Assembly (NCBI RefSeq): GCF_024347195.1
Contig: NZ_AP025281.1
Location: forward strand, 4,402,001-4,466,000
Source: Aliamphritea hakodatensis
Lineage (GTDB): Bacteria > Pseudomonadota > Gammaproteobacteria > Pseudomonadales > Balneatricaceae
Direction of reading: 5' to 3'
DNA: 64,000 nucleotides
Under the pieces are notes generated by a model. The model was not told where the DNA came from, did not search any database, and was given only the letters and a program-made list of their open reading frames with translations. The translations under genes and the position numbers were made by a program. This document shows positions 25,921 through 35,131 of this stretch, one piece after another; position 1 is the stretch's first letter, and each line of letters starts with the position of its first letter.

Positions 25921-27037
25921 TTATTTTCTTCAAAATATGTTTATCTAATGAGATGTTCTGAAGCAACTCCACAATTTTTTCACCGGCAAAACCATCACCA
26001 TATATATTATCAACAGGAGTTTTACTTGTTTGTAACTGTTTGATGGTACTGTGTCTGATCACTTCAAAATCTACGGAGACATCAGTTATATTTGCACTTC
26101 GTTCTCTACCAAACTGACGATCACCTATATTAATAACAGGCGTATCAAAACTCGCAGCTTCTAATATACCACTACTTGAATTGCCAATCATGACATCTGA
26201 ATGCTTGAGCCACTGGAGGTACGTCTCTCTCGATAAATGCTCTACTAAGCGAAATGAACCAGAGAAGCCATTAAGGACCATACGGATAGATTCACCGCCG
26301 ATATCTGAATTAGGCATCAAGAATAAAATTTGAAGATCATCAATCGACGCTACGGCTTCGGCTAGCTGAAGAGTCTGTCTCTCAATGTCGTCTAACTCCT
26401 GTACCACCGGATGGAAAATAACCAAAGCGCATTTCTGATTAGGGTCAAACCCGTTCTGGAGCAAAAACTCATCCCGGGTAGAAAAACTTATATTCACAAC
26501 ATCATCAAGTCCTGGAGCCCCTGTGACATATACATTATCACTTTTCTCACCCATTTTAATTAATCTCTGGCGCGCCCCTTGAGTAGAAGCAAAGTGAAAG
26601 TGTGATAATTTGGAAATAGCATGCCTCACTGGCTCATCAACAGTCCCGGATAACTCTCCCCCATGTATATGAACTATATGAATGCCTAAGTGTAACCCAG
26701 CTATCGCAGCTGCTAACATTTCTCCTCTGTCGCCTAGCAAAAGTAATATATCAGGCTTGAAGTTCTCAATCGTATCAACAACACCATTCAGCTCATCAGC
26801 AATCGACTTAGCCATAATGGAAGGTTTGTCAGAACCAAGATTTACCGCGAATCGGTTGACTATAGGTAAACCCGATTTTTCAATATCAACAATAGTATTT
26901 CCATACTGCTTACATAAATGCATCCCTGTAACGGCTATTCCAAGCTCAAGATTATCGGCAGCATTAATTTTATCAAGAGTACTCTGCATCAGCCCAAAAT
27001 CAGCTCTAGTACCTGTTATATATAAAATACGTCTCAT
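25910..27037 (-). CDS. neuC: Hydrolysing UDP-sugar 2-epimerase (LegG/NeuC family)
   Basis: 375 residues of the UDP-GlcNAc 2-epimerase GT-B fold: YITGTRADFGLMQSTL at the N-terminus, LLLGDRGEMLAAAIAGLHLG near 105, IVHIHGGELSGTVDE, and in the C-terminal lobe a VIGNSSSGILEAASF active-site loop. NeuC/LegG enzymes invert C2 and hydrolyse UDP, producing ManNAc or, in the UDP-bacillosamine route, 2,4-diacetamido-trideoxymannose. The neighbouring dehydratase, aminotransferase and acetyltransferase favour the latter, so LegG is the functional expectation. Overlaps the synthase gene by 4 nt. Confidence 0.9.
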   Translation of the reverse strand: MRRILYITGTRADFGLMQSTLDKINAADNLELGIAVTGMHLCKQYGNTIVDIEKSGLPIVNRFAVNLGSDKPSIMAKSIADELNGVVDTIENFKPDILLLLGDRGEMLAAAIAGLHLGIHIVHIHGGELSGTVDEPVRHAISKLSHFHFASTQGARQRLIKMGEKSDNVYVTGAPGLDDVVNISFSTRDEFLLQNGFDPNQKCALVIFHPVVQELDDIERQTLQLAEAVASIDDLQILFLMPNSDIGGESIRMVLNGFSGSFRLVEHLSRETYLQWLKHSDVMIGNSSSGILEAASFDTPVINIGDRQFGRERSANITDVSVDFEVIRHSTIKQLQTSKTPVDNIYGDGFAGEKIVELLQNISLDKHILKKINAY

Positions 27038-28098
27038 TTTTTTCTGATATCATCCCATTCAAGCGTACTACCCGCCACCATATCACGAGTTAAAGTTAGC
27101 CCTATGAGCTTATCCAAGTCTGCAGGAGCTATGCCATTCCCCGGTCTCATTAAAGTAAGATCAGAAATAGTAAGTTTTGTATCTGCAGATATATCATTTA
27201 CTAAAACAACACTTCTTCTGGCAGCTATACGTGTATCCAGTTCAGACTCTACAGGCGCCTTAATACCAGAGCCCTTAATTAACTGATAGTTTCTTATATC
27301 CTGAATCATTGAATGTAGCTCACAAGGCTCTAGTGAAGCGGCATGGTCCGGCCCGTCCATGGTTCGATCTAAAGTAAAATGCTTTTCAATAATGCTCGCT
27401 CCCATAGCACAGGCTAATGGAGCCACAAAAGTACCGGCTGTATGATCAGAATACCCTACAGGTAACCCGAAGGTAGACGCCAGGGTCTGCATGGCAAGTA
27501 AGTTAACATCACATAAAGGAGTCGGATAATTAGAAGTACAATGCAACAATGATAATGCTTCTGATAACGGACTGTTAAATCCTAAAGCCTGCCGTACTAA
27601 TTTAATTTCATTAACAGCAGTTGACACTTCAGATAAGTCAGACATCCCCGTTGATAAAATCAAAGGTATGTTTTTGGCTGCCAGGTACCTTATAAAAGGT
27701 ATATTAGTAATTTCGCCTGAAGGGATTTTAATTTTATTGCAACCTAGGCCAATTAAAAAATCAGCCGCAGATTCATCAAAAGGGGTCGAAAGAAAATCAA
27801 TATCTCTGGATTTACAATAATCTGATAGTTTTCTATGAGACTCTTCTGTTAACTCTAATGATTTCAGCATTTCAAGTTGATTACCTTCACCAACCTGATC
27901 TACTTGATACTTTGCTTTTTTTGCAGCTGCAGTAACAAGCTTTTCTGCTGTGAAAGTTTGAAATTTTATTGCATCAGCACCCGCACTGACTGCAACATCA
28001 ACCATATCAAATGCTAATTTTTCACAGCCATTATGATTAACACCGGCTTCGGCTATTACATAACAGTGCTCTGGTACAGTTTTGTCAAATTCTTGCAT
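27034..28098 (-). CDS. neuB: N-acetylneuraminate / legionaminate synthase (NeuB/LegI)
   Basis: 354 residues. The NeuB TIM barrel opens with YVIAEAGVNHNGCEKLAFDM and contains DAIKFQTFTAEKLV, FLSTPFDESAADFL, LSTGMSDLSE, and GYSDHTAGTFVAPLA. The C-terminal SAF domain (about 290-354: RSVVLVNDISADTKLTISDL) is the antifreeze-like lid. It condenses a mannosamine-type sugar with PEP; in this cluster the product should be di-N-acetyl-legionaminic acid. The start overlaps the CMP-transferase gene by 14 nt. Confidence 0.92.
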   Translation of the reverse strand: MQEFDKTVPEHCYVIAEAGVNHNGCEKLAFDMVDVAVSAGADAIKFQTFTAEKLVTAAAKKAKYQVDQVGEGNQLEMLKSLELTEESHRKLSDYCKSRDIDFLSTPFDESAADFLIGLGCNKIKIPSGEITNIPFIRYLAAKNIPLILSTGMSDLSEVSTAVNEIKLVRQALGFNSPLSEALSLLHCTSNYPTPLCDVNLLAMQTLASTFGLPVGYSDHTAGTFVAPLACAMGASIIEKHFTLDRTMDGPDHAASLEPCELHSMIQDIRNYQLIKGSGIKAPVESELDTRIAARRSVVLVNDISADTKLTISDLTLMRPGNGIAPADLDKLIGLTLTRDMVAGSTLEWDDIRKK

Positions 28099-28780
28099 TA
28101 TAGACAGCCTCAGCTATTGCCCAATCATCAGGTGTATCAATATCCAAAGATTCAATCGATGAGTTAATTATCAATCCCTTTGTCGGAGTCGTATAAAAAG
28201 ATTTAGAAGATAGAAAATCAGTGACAGGGAAAAGATAAAGAAGCCCATTTAAAGCATATATATCCGATAACCCCTGACTCTGAATAGTTTCATCAAAATC
28301 ACTAATGAAACTAGAAATATTACCTTGTTTATCTAGAGTCTTTGTCCATAAAGGATGTGGTTTTGCCGGACTAACAGAAACAACTGAGTGTTTTGCACTA
28401 TTCGACACAAAAAGATCAACTGCTTTTATAATGCTTTCAGTGGTACGAAACGGCGAAGTTGGTTGCAAAATCATGATTGCATCTGGTGTTTCATCACCAT
28501 TGCTTTTAATAAAATTCAGGGTTTCAAGAACAACCTCAATTATGCTGGCGGAGTCTTTTGATGCATTTTCTGATCGAGGATGTGTAACAGCATTTGCTTT
28601 TGAAGCCAAAGATAAAATCTCATCAGAATCGCTCGAGACAACTATTTTATTAAAGCAACCAGATTCTTCAGCCGTACTTATCGATAATTCAATAAGTGTT
28701 TTTGAACCTAATACCTTTATATTCTTATTAGGTAGCCTTTTAGATCCCCCCCTTGCAGGAATCAGTGCATATATATTCAC
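28085..28780 (-). CDS. neuA: Acylneuraminate / legionaminate cytidylyltransferase (NeuA/LegF)
   Basis: 231 residues. The nucleotide-binding N-terminus reads LIPARGGSKRLPNKNIK, and the middle has RSENASKDSASIIEVVLE and DAIMILQPTSPFRT, typical of CMP-nonulosonate synthetases. It activates the 9-carbon acid with CTP to give the CMP-sugar donor. The start is GTG, supported by AAGGAG 5 nt ahead. It is the last of the tightly overlapped six-enzyme set; 65 bp separate it from the upstream glycosyltransferase gene. Confidence 0.9.
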   Translation of the reverse strand: MNIYALIPARGGSKRLPNKNIKVLGSKTLIELSISTAEESGCFNKIVVSSDSDEILSLASKANAVTHPRSENASKDSASIIEVVLETLNFIKSNGDETPDAIMILQPTSPFRTTESIIKAVDLFVSNSAKHSVVSVSPAKPHPLWTKTLDKQGNISSFISDFDETIQSQGLSDIYALNGLLYLFPVTDFLSSKSFYTTPTKGLIINSSIESLDIDTPDDWAIAEAVYNARI

Positions 28781-28845
28781 TACATCTCCTTTTCACCTAG
28801 TTTTAAGGTATGTGTACAAGCTAATAAAACCAGCAGACAGAAATA

Positions 28846-30045
28846 TCAATTATCTAATATTACATCAGAAACCAATTTAGCTGAAACACCTAAACTTTCT
28901 GGCAAAAAGCCTGATAAGCTTGGCAATACTAATTTATTAATTGCCTGAGGAAGCTCATCTATACTTGAAACCCGTACAGACAGACCTAATTTTTGGTATG
29001 GGGGGTAGTCTTCTTCACCTATAGCGACAGTAAACTTACCAATCAACGCTGCTTGCAACCCAACAGTTGATGTTTCAAAAACAACAACATCGGATGCCCA
29101 GACTATACTTTCTATAGGATATCTATTATCAAGTAAATGCCCCTTCGGACCTAACTTTAAACTATGATAGTTACTATTAGGATGAGGCCTTATTCCAAAA
29201 TAAAGCTCTGTATCCTCGCATATTGCCCTGAGCTTTTTAGCAACTTCATTAACATCAGCAAAATGCAAGCCTCTTAAGGAGACTCCTCCAGGTGATCCAA
29301 TCCAGGTGATCAGTTTACTTTCAGCCGGAATCCCCAAACGCTGTCTGAGTTCAGCACCATTTTGCTCAAATTCTTTTGAAAACAACTGGTCGAACGCTGG
29401 ATTTCCAGTCACATGTACCTTTGCATCGATATTTGGAAACCCTAACAAATAATCTTTCACATAATCTGAGATTACAGTAACATCTGATGCATAATCACTT
29501 GCACAAATATACTTAGACTCCTGAATTAAAAATAAATCTGACACAGCGACACTTTTAATCCCGAGACGTTTAGCAGCTTTATGTATTGCCAACTCTGAAC
29601 GAGGACTGGTTGTACTAACAACGATATCAGGCTTTTCCGCTAGCAAAAACTCTTCCATCGTTAAGTCAGGTTCAAAACATATTCGTCCATCACCTATAAA
29701 TTTAGTTAAGGCCTCATCTGCTCCGTACTTCCTAATAAGGTCCTGAATACCTACATGATAATAAGCGCTATTTTCGTTATCCGTAATCGAAGGATGTGCT
29801 GAGTGCGGAATATTAAACGCAGAAAAGTCATATTTTTCATACTGAATATATGACTCAAATACATCATAACCGACACAAGGGATATCGTGCTTCTCAAACT
29901 CTTGTCTTGCTGTAGAAAAACCAATAACTAAAATGTCACAGCAGTTCCTGGCTATTAGCTCTTTATAGACAGGAACTAACGACTGAACATGGCCTCCACC
30001 ATAACAACACAGAACTATACGCAACTTATCCAAATTAATTACCAA
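28846..30045 (-). CDS. Putative glycosyltransferase, GT-B fold
   Basis: 399 residues with a two-lobe GT-B layout: RIVLCCYGGGHVQSLVPVY at the first strand, then VVSTTSPRSELAIHKAAK, a mid-linker VHVTGNPAFDQLF, and a C-terminal lobe with LITWIGSPGGVSLRG, FGIRPHPNSNYHS and DVVVFETSTVGLQAALIG. The HPN and ETSTVGLQA features recall CDP-glycerol-transferase-like and 2-epimerase-like GT-B proteins. By position it may transfer the amidinated legionaminic acid. The start is TTG, without a convincing Shine-Dalgarno; later TTG codons (such as LDKLRIV) are alternatives. It is the only evident glycosyltransferase within the A+T-rich island besides the priming enzyme. Confidence 0.7.
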   Translation of the reverse strand: MVINLDKLRIVLCCYGGGHVQSLVPVYKELIARNCCDILVIGFSTARQEFEKHDIPCVGYDVFESYIQYEKYDFSAFNIPHSAHPSITDNENSAYYHVGIQDLIRKYGADEALTKFIGDGRICFEPDLTMEEFLLAEKPDIVVSTTSPRSELAIHKAAKRLGIKSVAVSDLFLIQESKYICASDYASDVTVISDYVKDYLLGFPNIDAKVHVTGNPAFDQLFSKEFEQNGAELRQRLGIPAESKLITWIGSPGGVSLRGLHFADVNEVAKKLRAICEDTELYFGIRPHPNSNYHSLKLGPKGHLLDNRYPIESIVWASDVVVFETSTVGLQAALIGKFTVAIGEEDYPPYQKLGLSVRVSSIDELPQAINKLVLPSLSGFLPESLGVSAKLVSDVILDN

Positions 30046-30068
30046 CTAAAAAATACTGAAAGGTAGGA

Positions 30069-31289
30069 TTAAAATCCTACCTGACCATTTAACTTCCAAA
30101 CCCCATTGTCATTATTCCAGAGCCGTTCGTTCCGCCACCTATTTTCAATACGCGCCAGTTGAGAAGGTGTAAGGCCGCAGTACTCTAAAAATGTATTTTT
30201 AGTTTTCTCGCTTGGGTATTCAGTATCATATTTATGTACTAATGCAACGCCTTCATCACGATCGATTAAGTGTTCCCTAATTTCATGAGCAGCATCTGAA
30301 GTACACCGTGATATCCCGAATTTTAGCAAGGCGAAATAGTAGTGATACGGGTCGATCTGATCATCCAGTGATGCGTACTTAGAAAAGGTTCCTTCAGAAC
30401 GACCTTCCGGGTTTGCAAGAAAATTTGTATGCTCAGCACAATAAAAATAATGCTTCTGAGGCTGCCAGTTTAAATAATAACTGGCAAAATGCCGCTCTAT
30501 TCCTTTGCACCGTTCCAGCTCTTCAGAGCTTGGAGGCATATACATGTTCAAATCCTTCTCGGAGAACCCATGATTTTTCCATTCATCAATGGGAAAACCG
30601 GATAACCAATACTCATCGGCATCATCAGCACAAAACCCAATTGCATTTTCTACCGATGCATCACCACCATATTCAGCTTCTCCATTTTCACCATCAAAAA
30701 TTAAATCTATTCCATAAGCAGCTGCTATTTTTAATGGTAAATACGATTGGCCATAGATAAATGGCTGGAAAGGATCACCAATCAAAATAGTAGACAACCG
30801 GGTCATTAACCGGTGTGTATATCCATCAGGAAATAATAATATATTATTAAACCCACTATGAATTTTCGCCTGTAAATTTCTGAAACCTATTTCAGTGTAT
30901 ACATGCGGCGCCCATGTCATGGTAAGGGGATTCATTCCATACTTTTCTTTCAGTATGTGAGCGACATATACGCTGTCTTTACCACCACTAGACGGCACCA
31001 ACACATCAAAACGTCCGTCATTCCGGCGATGTTTATTACATACTTCCTGAAGACGGGCCTCCCGCTCATTCCAATCAATCGAGTTGTCTTTTGACTCCCA
31101 ATACCGGCAAGCATTACAGACTCCGTCAACGAAGCCTATACGGGGCCTTTGATTTGAAATAACGCAACGCTTACAGTACTGAACGTTCTTTGGAAGTGAA
31201 TACTTTTCATCAATGTGAACTTTCTTATCAATAAGTGCTTCAAGCTCTTGAGATAACGGCGGCAACGGCCGAAAGACATCGTTATACAT
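30069..31289 (-). CDS. N-acetyl sugar amidotransferase (WbpG/PseA-like), module A
   Basis: 406 residues. Two cysteine pairs (C39/C42 in YCKRC and C58/C61 in VCNAC) form a zinc-finger-like start. The ATP pyrophosphatase loop is PSSGGKDSVYVA (SGGKDS about 101-106). The family uses ammonia and ATP to change an acetamido group to acetamidino or amide on sugars, and needs HisH/HisF-like partners for ammonia delivery. Both partners lie upstream (module A), but here a beta-propeller-like gene sits between them and this one, overlapping by 8 nt. It is clearly divergent from the module B copy, so not a recent duplicate. Confidence 0.9.
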   Translation of the reverse strand: MYNDVFRPLPPLSQELEALIDKKVHIDEKYSLPKNVQYCKRCVISNQRPRIGFVDGVCNACRYWESKDNSIDWNEREARLQEVCNKHRRNDGRFDVLVPSSGGKDSVYVAHILKEKYGMNPLTMTWAPHVYTEIGFRNLQAKIHSGFNNILLFPDGYTHRLMTRLSTILIGDPFQPFIYGQSYLPLKIAAAYGIDLIFDGENGEAEYGGDASVENAIGFCADDADEYWLSGFPIDEWKNHGFSEKDLNMYMPPSSEELERCKGIERHFASYYLNWQPQKHYFYCAEHTNFLANPEGRSEGTFSKYASLDDQIDPYHYYFALLKFGISRCTSDAAHEIREHLIDRDEGVALVHKYDTEYPSEKTKNTFLEYCGLTPSQLARIENRWRNERLWNNDNGVWKLNGQVGF

Positions 31290-32502
31290 GTGTTATAACC
31301 TTAATATCATGGATATTCATAATCGTATTTATCGGTATAAAGCGAACAGCCTTACTATCAGTATCAAATAAGTGGATGCCGGAATCTACAGATACAACAC
31401 TGCCTTGCGATACACGATCTGAAAGATACATATCCTGACTCTGCCCTACTACCATAACACCCTGATATTCATCCAGTCCTCTGGCAAAGCCACCTATATT
31501 GTAGCATTCATTACCAAAGCCACTGACCAGGCTTCCACGCATCGAATCAAGAACCCATAATTTTCCACCTATGACCTTCGGACTATGAGGCTTCCATAAC
31601 CCAGAAATACACTCAGTTGCCAATTCGTCGCTCTGAAGGTCATAATGTGAAACGCCGCCATCGAAAACGCCTAGCTTATAGTTTCCAGACTTAGAAAAAT
31701 AACTAAATAATAATTTGCCATCATAAAGTTCTAAGTCATTGATATGAGCTTCTCGATTACTCCCCTCACGACTTAAAAAGTTCAGTTCAGTAATAGTCAA
31801 ATTTAAGGAAAGCGGCTCATTAATTACTAATATTGAGTCATCACCTGCATTAGCAATATAAACGGTATTATTAACTTCATCTATTGCCAAACCACAATAA
31901 TTTGGTTTAGGTAAAGATATTCTTTTCTCTACAACATAATCAGAATTAATGAATACTAACTCTCTTTCAACGTAATCTACAGCAACAATAAACCCGTTAT
32001 AATATTCAAACTGTCTAAAAGATCCCTTGACAAGCTTTGTAAATTCTTTAGTCGCAGTATTAAATTTAAAAAGCCCTCCCCCCACGCGACTAGATCTGGC
32101 ACGGGTTTGGTCATTATAATCAGAGCTTGCGATCAAAACCTCAAAGTTTTTTTCGTGGAAATCTTTAATTTTTCTGTAATCTCTAAAATCGGGTGAGCAA
32201 CAAAAATCAACTCCAGATTTAAGCCCCATATTTTCGAGAGTATCCACAATCCCTTCAAACTCACCTGCGGTGATAATGAAAAACGGGGAATCTGAGCAAT
32301 CTATCTTCTCGATAGGTGATATAGGCAAACCAAAATATTCCGTACCATGATACGTAATATCCCTGTCGACTATACCATGTATATTCGCCGTGATTTTTTT
32401 TATAGCCTTGTGAACCCAATCTTCAGAACGGCCATAAAGATATATTTTACTTTTTTCTTTACAGCGTAAATTTAATTCATTCCAGCTAAGCCATACAGAC
32501 AT
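31282..32502 (-). CDS. Unrecognised protein with Rossmann-like N-terminus and beta-propeller-like C-terminus
   Basis: 406 residues, no signal peptide. About 1-110 look like a nucleotide-sugar/Rossmann-type domain (SKIYLYGRSEDWVHKAIKK, IHGIVDRDI, FFIITAGEFEGIVDTLENMG), similar in pattern to domains attached to sugar-modifying enzymes. About 115-406 show repeated strands with blades of the type FNTATKEFTKLVKG, VYIANAGDDSILVI, LELYDGKLLFSYF, GGKLWVLDSMRGSLV and VMVVGQSQDMYLS, which suggest a six-bladed beta-propeller. The gene is inserted between hisH and the amidotransferase of module A, with an 8-nt overlap at its 3' end, so a role in that amidation is likely. The activity is unknown. Confidence 0.7.
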   Translation of the reverse strand: MSVWLSWNELNLRCKEKSKIYLYGRSEDWVHKAIKKITANIHGIVDRDITYHGTEYFGLPISPIEKIDCSDSPFFIITAGEFEGIVDTLENMGLKSGVDFCCSPDFRDYRKIKDFHEKNFEVLIASSDYNDQTRARSSRVGGGLFKFNTATKEFTKLVKGSFRQFEYYNGFIVAVDYVERELVFINSDYVVEKRISLPKPNYCGLAIDEVNNTVYIANAGDDSILVINEPLSLNLTITELNFLSREGSNREAHINDLELYDGKLLFSYFSKSGNYKLGVFDGGVSHYDLQSDELATECISGLWKPHSPKVIGGKLWVLDSMRGSLVSGFGNECYNIGGFARGLDEYQGVMVVGQSQDMYLSDRVSQGSVVSVDSGIHLFDTDSKAVRFIPINTIMNIHDIKVITHV

Positions 32503-32515
32503 ACTTCACCTTCTA

Positions 32516-33136
32516 CTAAATACTCATCGTATTTTTTAACAGTTTTATACCAGCCAGACCACTTTTCTCAGGGTGAAACTGAAATCCAATAACGTTATCT
32601 TTTTGGACGATTGCAGCAATTTTACTATTTCCTCTCTCATAGTATGCCACTAAATCCCGCTCATTATTCAGCTTAAAATAGTAAGAGTGGACAAAGTAAA
32701 AAGGATCCTTACATGAGTCTAAGTTAAATGTAGGATTCGTATTTAATTTAACATCTATCCAATTTATTACAGGCAAAACATTTCTACCCTGTACAACATC
32801 GGGAATTAAATCAACCGTGCCATCAATCAAACCCAACCCGGGATTAACTCCAAACTCATTCCCACTTGTTGCTAAAAGCTGCATACCTAAGCAAATACCT
32901 ATCAGAGGTTTACCCGAGTTAGCATGTTCCAATACTGCATCAAACAACCCATTACTCTGTAATTTTTCTGTTGCTGACGAGAACGAACCAACCCCGGGGA
33001 TATATAAGTTATCTGCTTCATTTAATTGCTCAGGCTGATCAATTAATTGCACACGATCATACCCAGCAGCAATCAATGCACGGGACAGACTTTTTACATT
33101 GCCAGCACCATAATCCAGAACCGAAGCTAACTTCAC
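32516..33136 (-). CDS. hisH: HisH-like glutamine amidotransferase, module A
   Basis: 206 residues. Class I glutaminase with the nucleophile Cys82 in GICLGMQLLA and the His/Glu of the triad in FQFHPEKSG near the C-terminus; the oxyanion-strand PGVGSF is present. It releases ammonia from glutamine and passes it to its HisF-like partner, which lies 1 nt upstream on the transcript. In histidine synthesis this pair works alone, but no other his gene is here, so it should supply WbpG-type amidation. GTG start with GAGG upstream. Confidence 0.9.
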   Translation of the reverse strand: MKLASVLDYGAGNVKSLSRALIAAGYDRVQLIDQPEQLNEADNLYIPGVGSFSSATEKLQSNGLFDAVLEHANSGKPLIGICLGMQLLATSGNEFGVNPGLGLIDGTVDLIPDVVQGRNVLPVINWIDVKLNTNPTFNLDSCKDPFYFVHSYYFKLNNERDLVAYYERGNSKIAAIVQKDNVIGFQFHPEKSGLAGIKLLKNTMSI

Positions 33137-33137
33137 A

Positions 33138-33896
33138 TTACATCCTCACAGGGTACCCTGCTTCTGAAACTCTTTTCTTGACATCAGAAATAGTAAACTT
33201 ATTAAAATGAAACCCATCAGCTATCGCAATTGCATCAACACCGGTTCTGAGAACGTTATCGATATGGTCAAGTTTACCAAATCCCCCACTAGCAATAACA
33301 GGTACAGTGACTGCATCCACAATACTTTGCGTCAGTTCTATATCAAACCCCTTCCCGGTGCCTTCTCTGTCAATAGAAGTAATCAGAACTTCACCAACTC
33401 CCCTATTACATGCTTCAACAGCCCAGGCAACCGCATCAAGTTTTGACGGCTCACGCCCACTCTCAGTAAATACTCTCCACGTACCGTCTTTCGTTTGCTT
33501 GGCTTCTATCGATAAAACAAGGCATTGAGAACCAAATTCATTTGCGATTTCATCTAAGAGATCAGGACGACTGACTGCAGCAGTATTAATTGCAACTTTA
33601 TCCGCGCCAGAGTTCAGAAGAATCCTGACATCCTCTACTGACCGTACCCCTCCTCCAGCGGTGACTGGAATAAAGCAAGAATCCGTTGTTTGTGCAACAA
33701 TTTCGCTCATGTTCGAGCGACCATACAAACTAGCAACAACATCAATATACAGTAACTCATCCGAGCTACTCATATAGTACCGTTTTGCAAAATCATTAGG
33801 CTCACCAACTGGCCTTAACCCTTCCAGATGCACCCCCTTTATAAGTCTGGGGCCTTTAACATCTAAACGAGAAATAACTCTAACCTGTTGTTTCAT
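33138..33896 (-). CDS. hisF: HisF-like ammonia-channel protein, module A
   Basis: 252 residues, (beta/alpha)8 barrel. It keeps the first catalytic Asp (RLDVKG, residue 12) and the HisH-interface/ammonia-gate residues known from Thermotoga HisF: Lys in GADKVAINTAAV, Glu in GVGEVLITS, Glu in DELLYID. The second catalytic Asp (Thermotoga D130, normally IDAKR) is Glu here (SIEAKQ). The phosphate-binding FHFNK is present. A role as tunnel partner rather than an IGP cyclase is therefore likely. Lies 10 nt downstream of the module B amidotransferase gene. Confidence 0.9.
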   Translation of the reverse strand: MKQQVRVISRLDVKGPRLIKGVHLEGLRPVGEPNDFAKRYYMSSSDELLYIDVVASLYGRSNMSEIVAQTTDSCFIPVTAGGGVRSVEDVRILLNSGADKVAINTAAVSRPDLLDEIANEFGSQCLVLSIEAKQTKDGTWRVFTESGREPSKLDAVAWAVEACNRGVGEVLITSIDREGTGKGFDIELTQSIVDAVTVPVIASGGFGKLDHIDNVLRTGVDAIAIADGFHFNKFTISDVKKRVSEAGYPVRM

Positions 33897-33906
33897 CAGC
33901 TACCTT

Positions 33907-35124
33907 TTAAACTTCACTCTTCCAAATTGGATTTACCAGTTCCCATTTATCAAATTTCTTTTGCCATAAATGAGGGCTTCTGAAGTTTTCTATAACATCA
34001 TGATATCTATCAATCGTAATCCCCATATAGTTACAACAATCTACTATATATTGTTCAGGAAATTCACCATCGAAACGTTTTACTAAACTAATTCCTTCCG
34101 CACGAGTAATATCGCCATTACGGATTTCTTGAGCACTATCATATGTTGCCCGACCAATACCAAACTTTATCGTTGTAGTGTGATAATGTAACCAGTCAAT
34201 TTTGTCATCCAGGGAACTATATTTACTAAAACTTCCCTCTGTTCTATGATAGTTTGGTTCAAAATCAGTATTTTCTACTGAGTAATAATATGTTTCTTGT
34301 GGGTGCCACTTAACATAATATCCCAAATAATGAACTTCAGTCCCAACCCTATCTAATTCATGAGGATTAACTGGAAAGTAGGCTTCCAAATCAGAGAGTT
34401 TAAAATCATATTTTTCTATTAACTCGATTGCGGGAACACCGCCTAAAACAAGGTCAGAAATACTTTCCTCGGAAGAAAAATATTTATTATCTCTAGTCGG
34501 TTTTTCATTATCTTCGATAGCGTTACCATACTCAGCTTCATTTTCACCAAAGATAACTAAAGGGATATCAAGAAGTACAGACAACCGAGGCGCTAAGTTT
34601 TTTTGCCCAAGAATAAATGGCTGAAAAGGATGACCAAGATTTTCAAAAGCAGACTTAGTTAAAAATCGATGCAACTTACGATTTTGATTGTACGTATAAT
34701 TTGCAAAACCAGCGTCTAGCCAAGCTTCAAAATTTTGACGTCCTATTTTAGTATACAACGCTGGAGGCCATGTTATGAGTATAGGATTCATATTATACTT
34801 ATACTTCAACATGTGCGCGGCCTGCACACTATCTTTCCCTCCACTCCCGGGAACAACTACATCATATCGGCCATCGTTGCGACGAAAGCGGTTACACAAC
34901 TCTTCTAGTTCAGCTTCTCTGGTAGACCAGTCAATATTCTTCTTTTTTTCTGCGTATCTACATGCATCACAAACCCCTTCATCATCGAACGCCAGGGTTT
35001 TTTTCTTCTCATCAGCTTTTTGCTTAAACTCAACTGTTGAAGCAGGCCGCTGATTATTCATTGTACATTTTTTACAAAACTTAACTTCAAGAGGAAGTCC
35101 ATATTTACCCGTTAATTCAGTCAT
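33907..35124 (-). CDS. N-acetyl sugar amidotransferase (WbpG/PseA-like), module B
   Basis: 405 residues. Cysteine pairs C17/C20 (FCKKC) and C52/C55 (VCDAC) flank an unusually lysine-rich insertion (about 35-45); the ATP loop is GSGGKDSVQAA (SGGKDS about 94-99), followed by YKYNMNPILITWPP. Same family as the module A copy but diverged throughout. Partners HisH-like and HisF-like of module B lie directly upstream with 7-nt spacing, a compact triad as in WbpG-HisH2-HisF2 of Pseudomonas aeruginosa. Substrate is either a second position on the same sugar or another acetamido sugar of the glycan. Confidence 0.9.
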   Translation of the reverse strand: MTELTGKYGLPLEVKFCKKCTMNNQRPASTVEFKQKADEKKKTLAFDDEGVCDACRYAEKKKNIDWSTREAELEELCNRFRRNDGRYDVVVPGSGGKDSVQAAHMLKYKYNMNPILITWPPALYTKIGRQNFEAWLDAGFANYTYNQNRKLHRFLTKSAFENLGHPFQPFILGQKNLAPRLSVLLDIPLVIFGENEAEYGNAIEDNEKPTRDNKYFSSEESISDLVLGGVPAIELIEKYDFKLSDLEAYFPVNPHELDRVGTEVHYLGYYVKWHPQETYYYSVENTDFEPNYHRTEGSFSKYSSLDDKIDWLHYHTTTIKFGIGRATYDSAQEIRNGDITRAEGISLVKRFDGEFPEQYIVDCCNYMGITIDRYHDVIENFRSPHLWQKKFDKWELVNPIWKSEV

Positions 35125-35131
35125 AATATGC

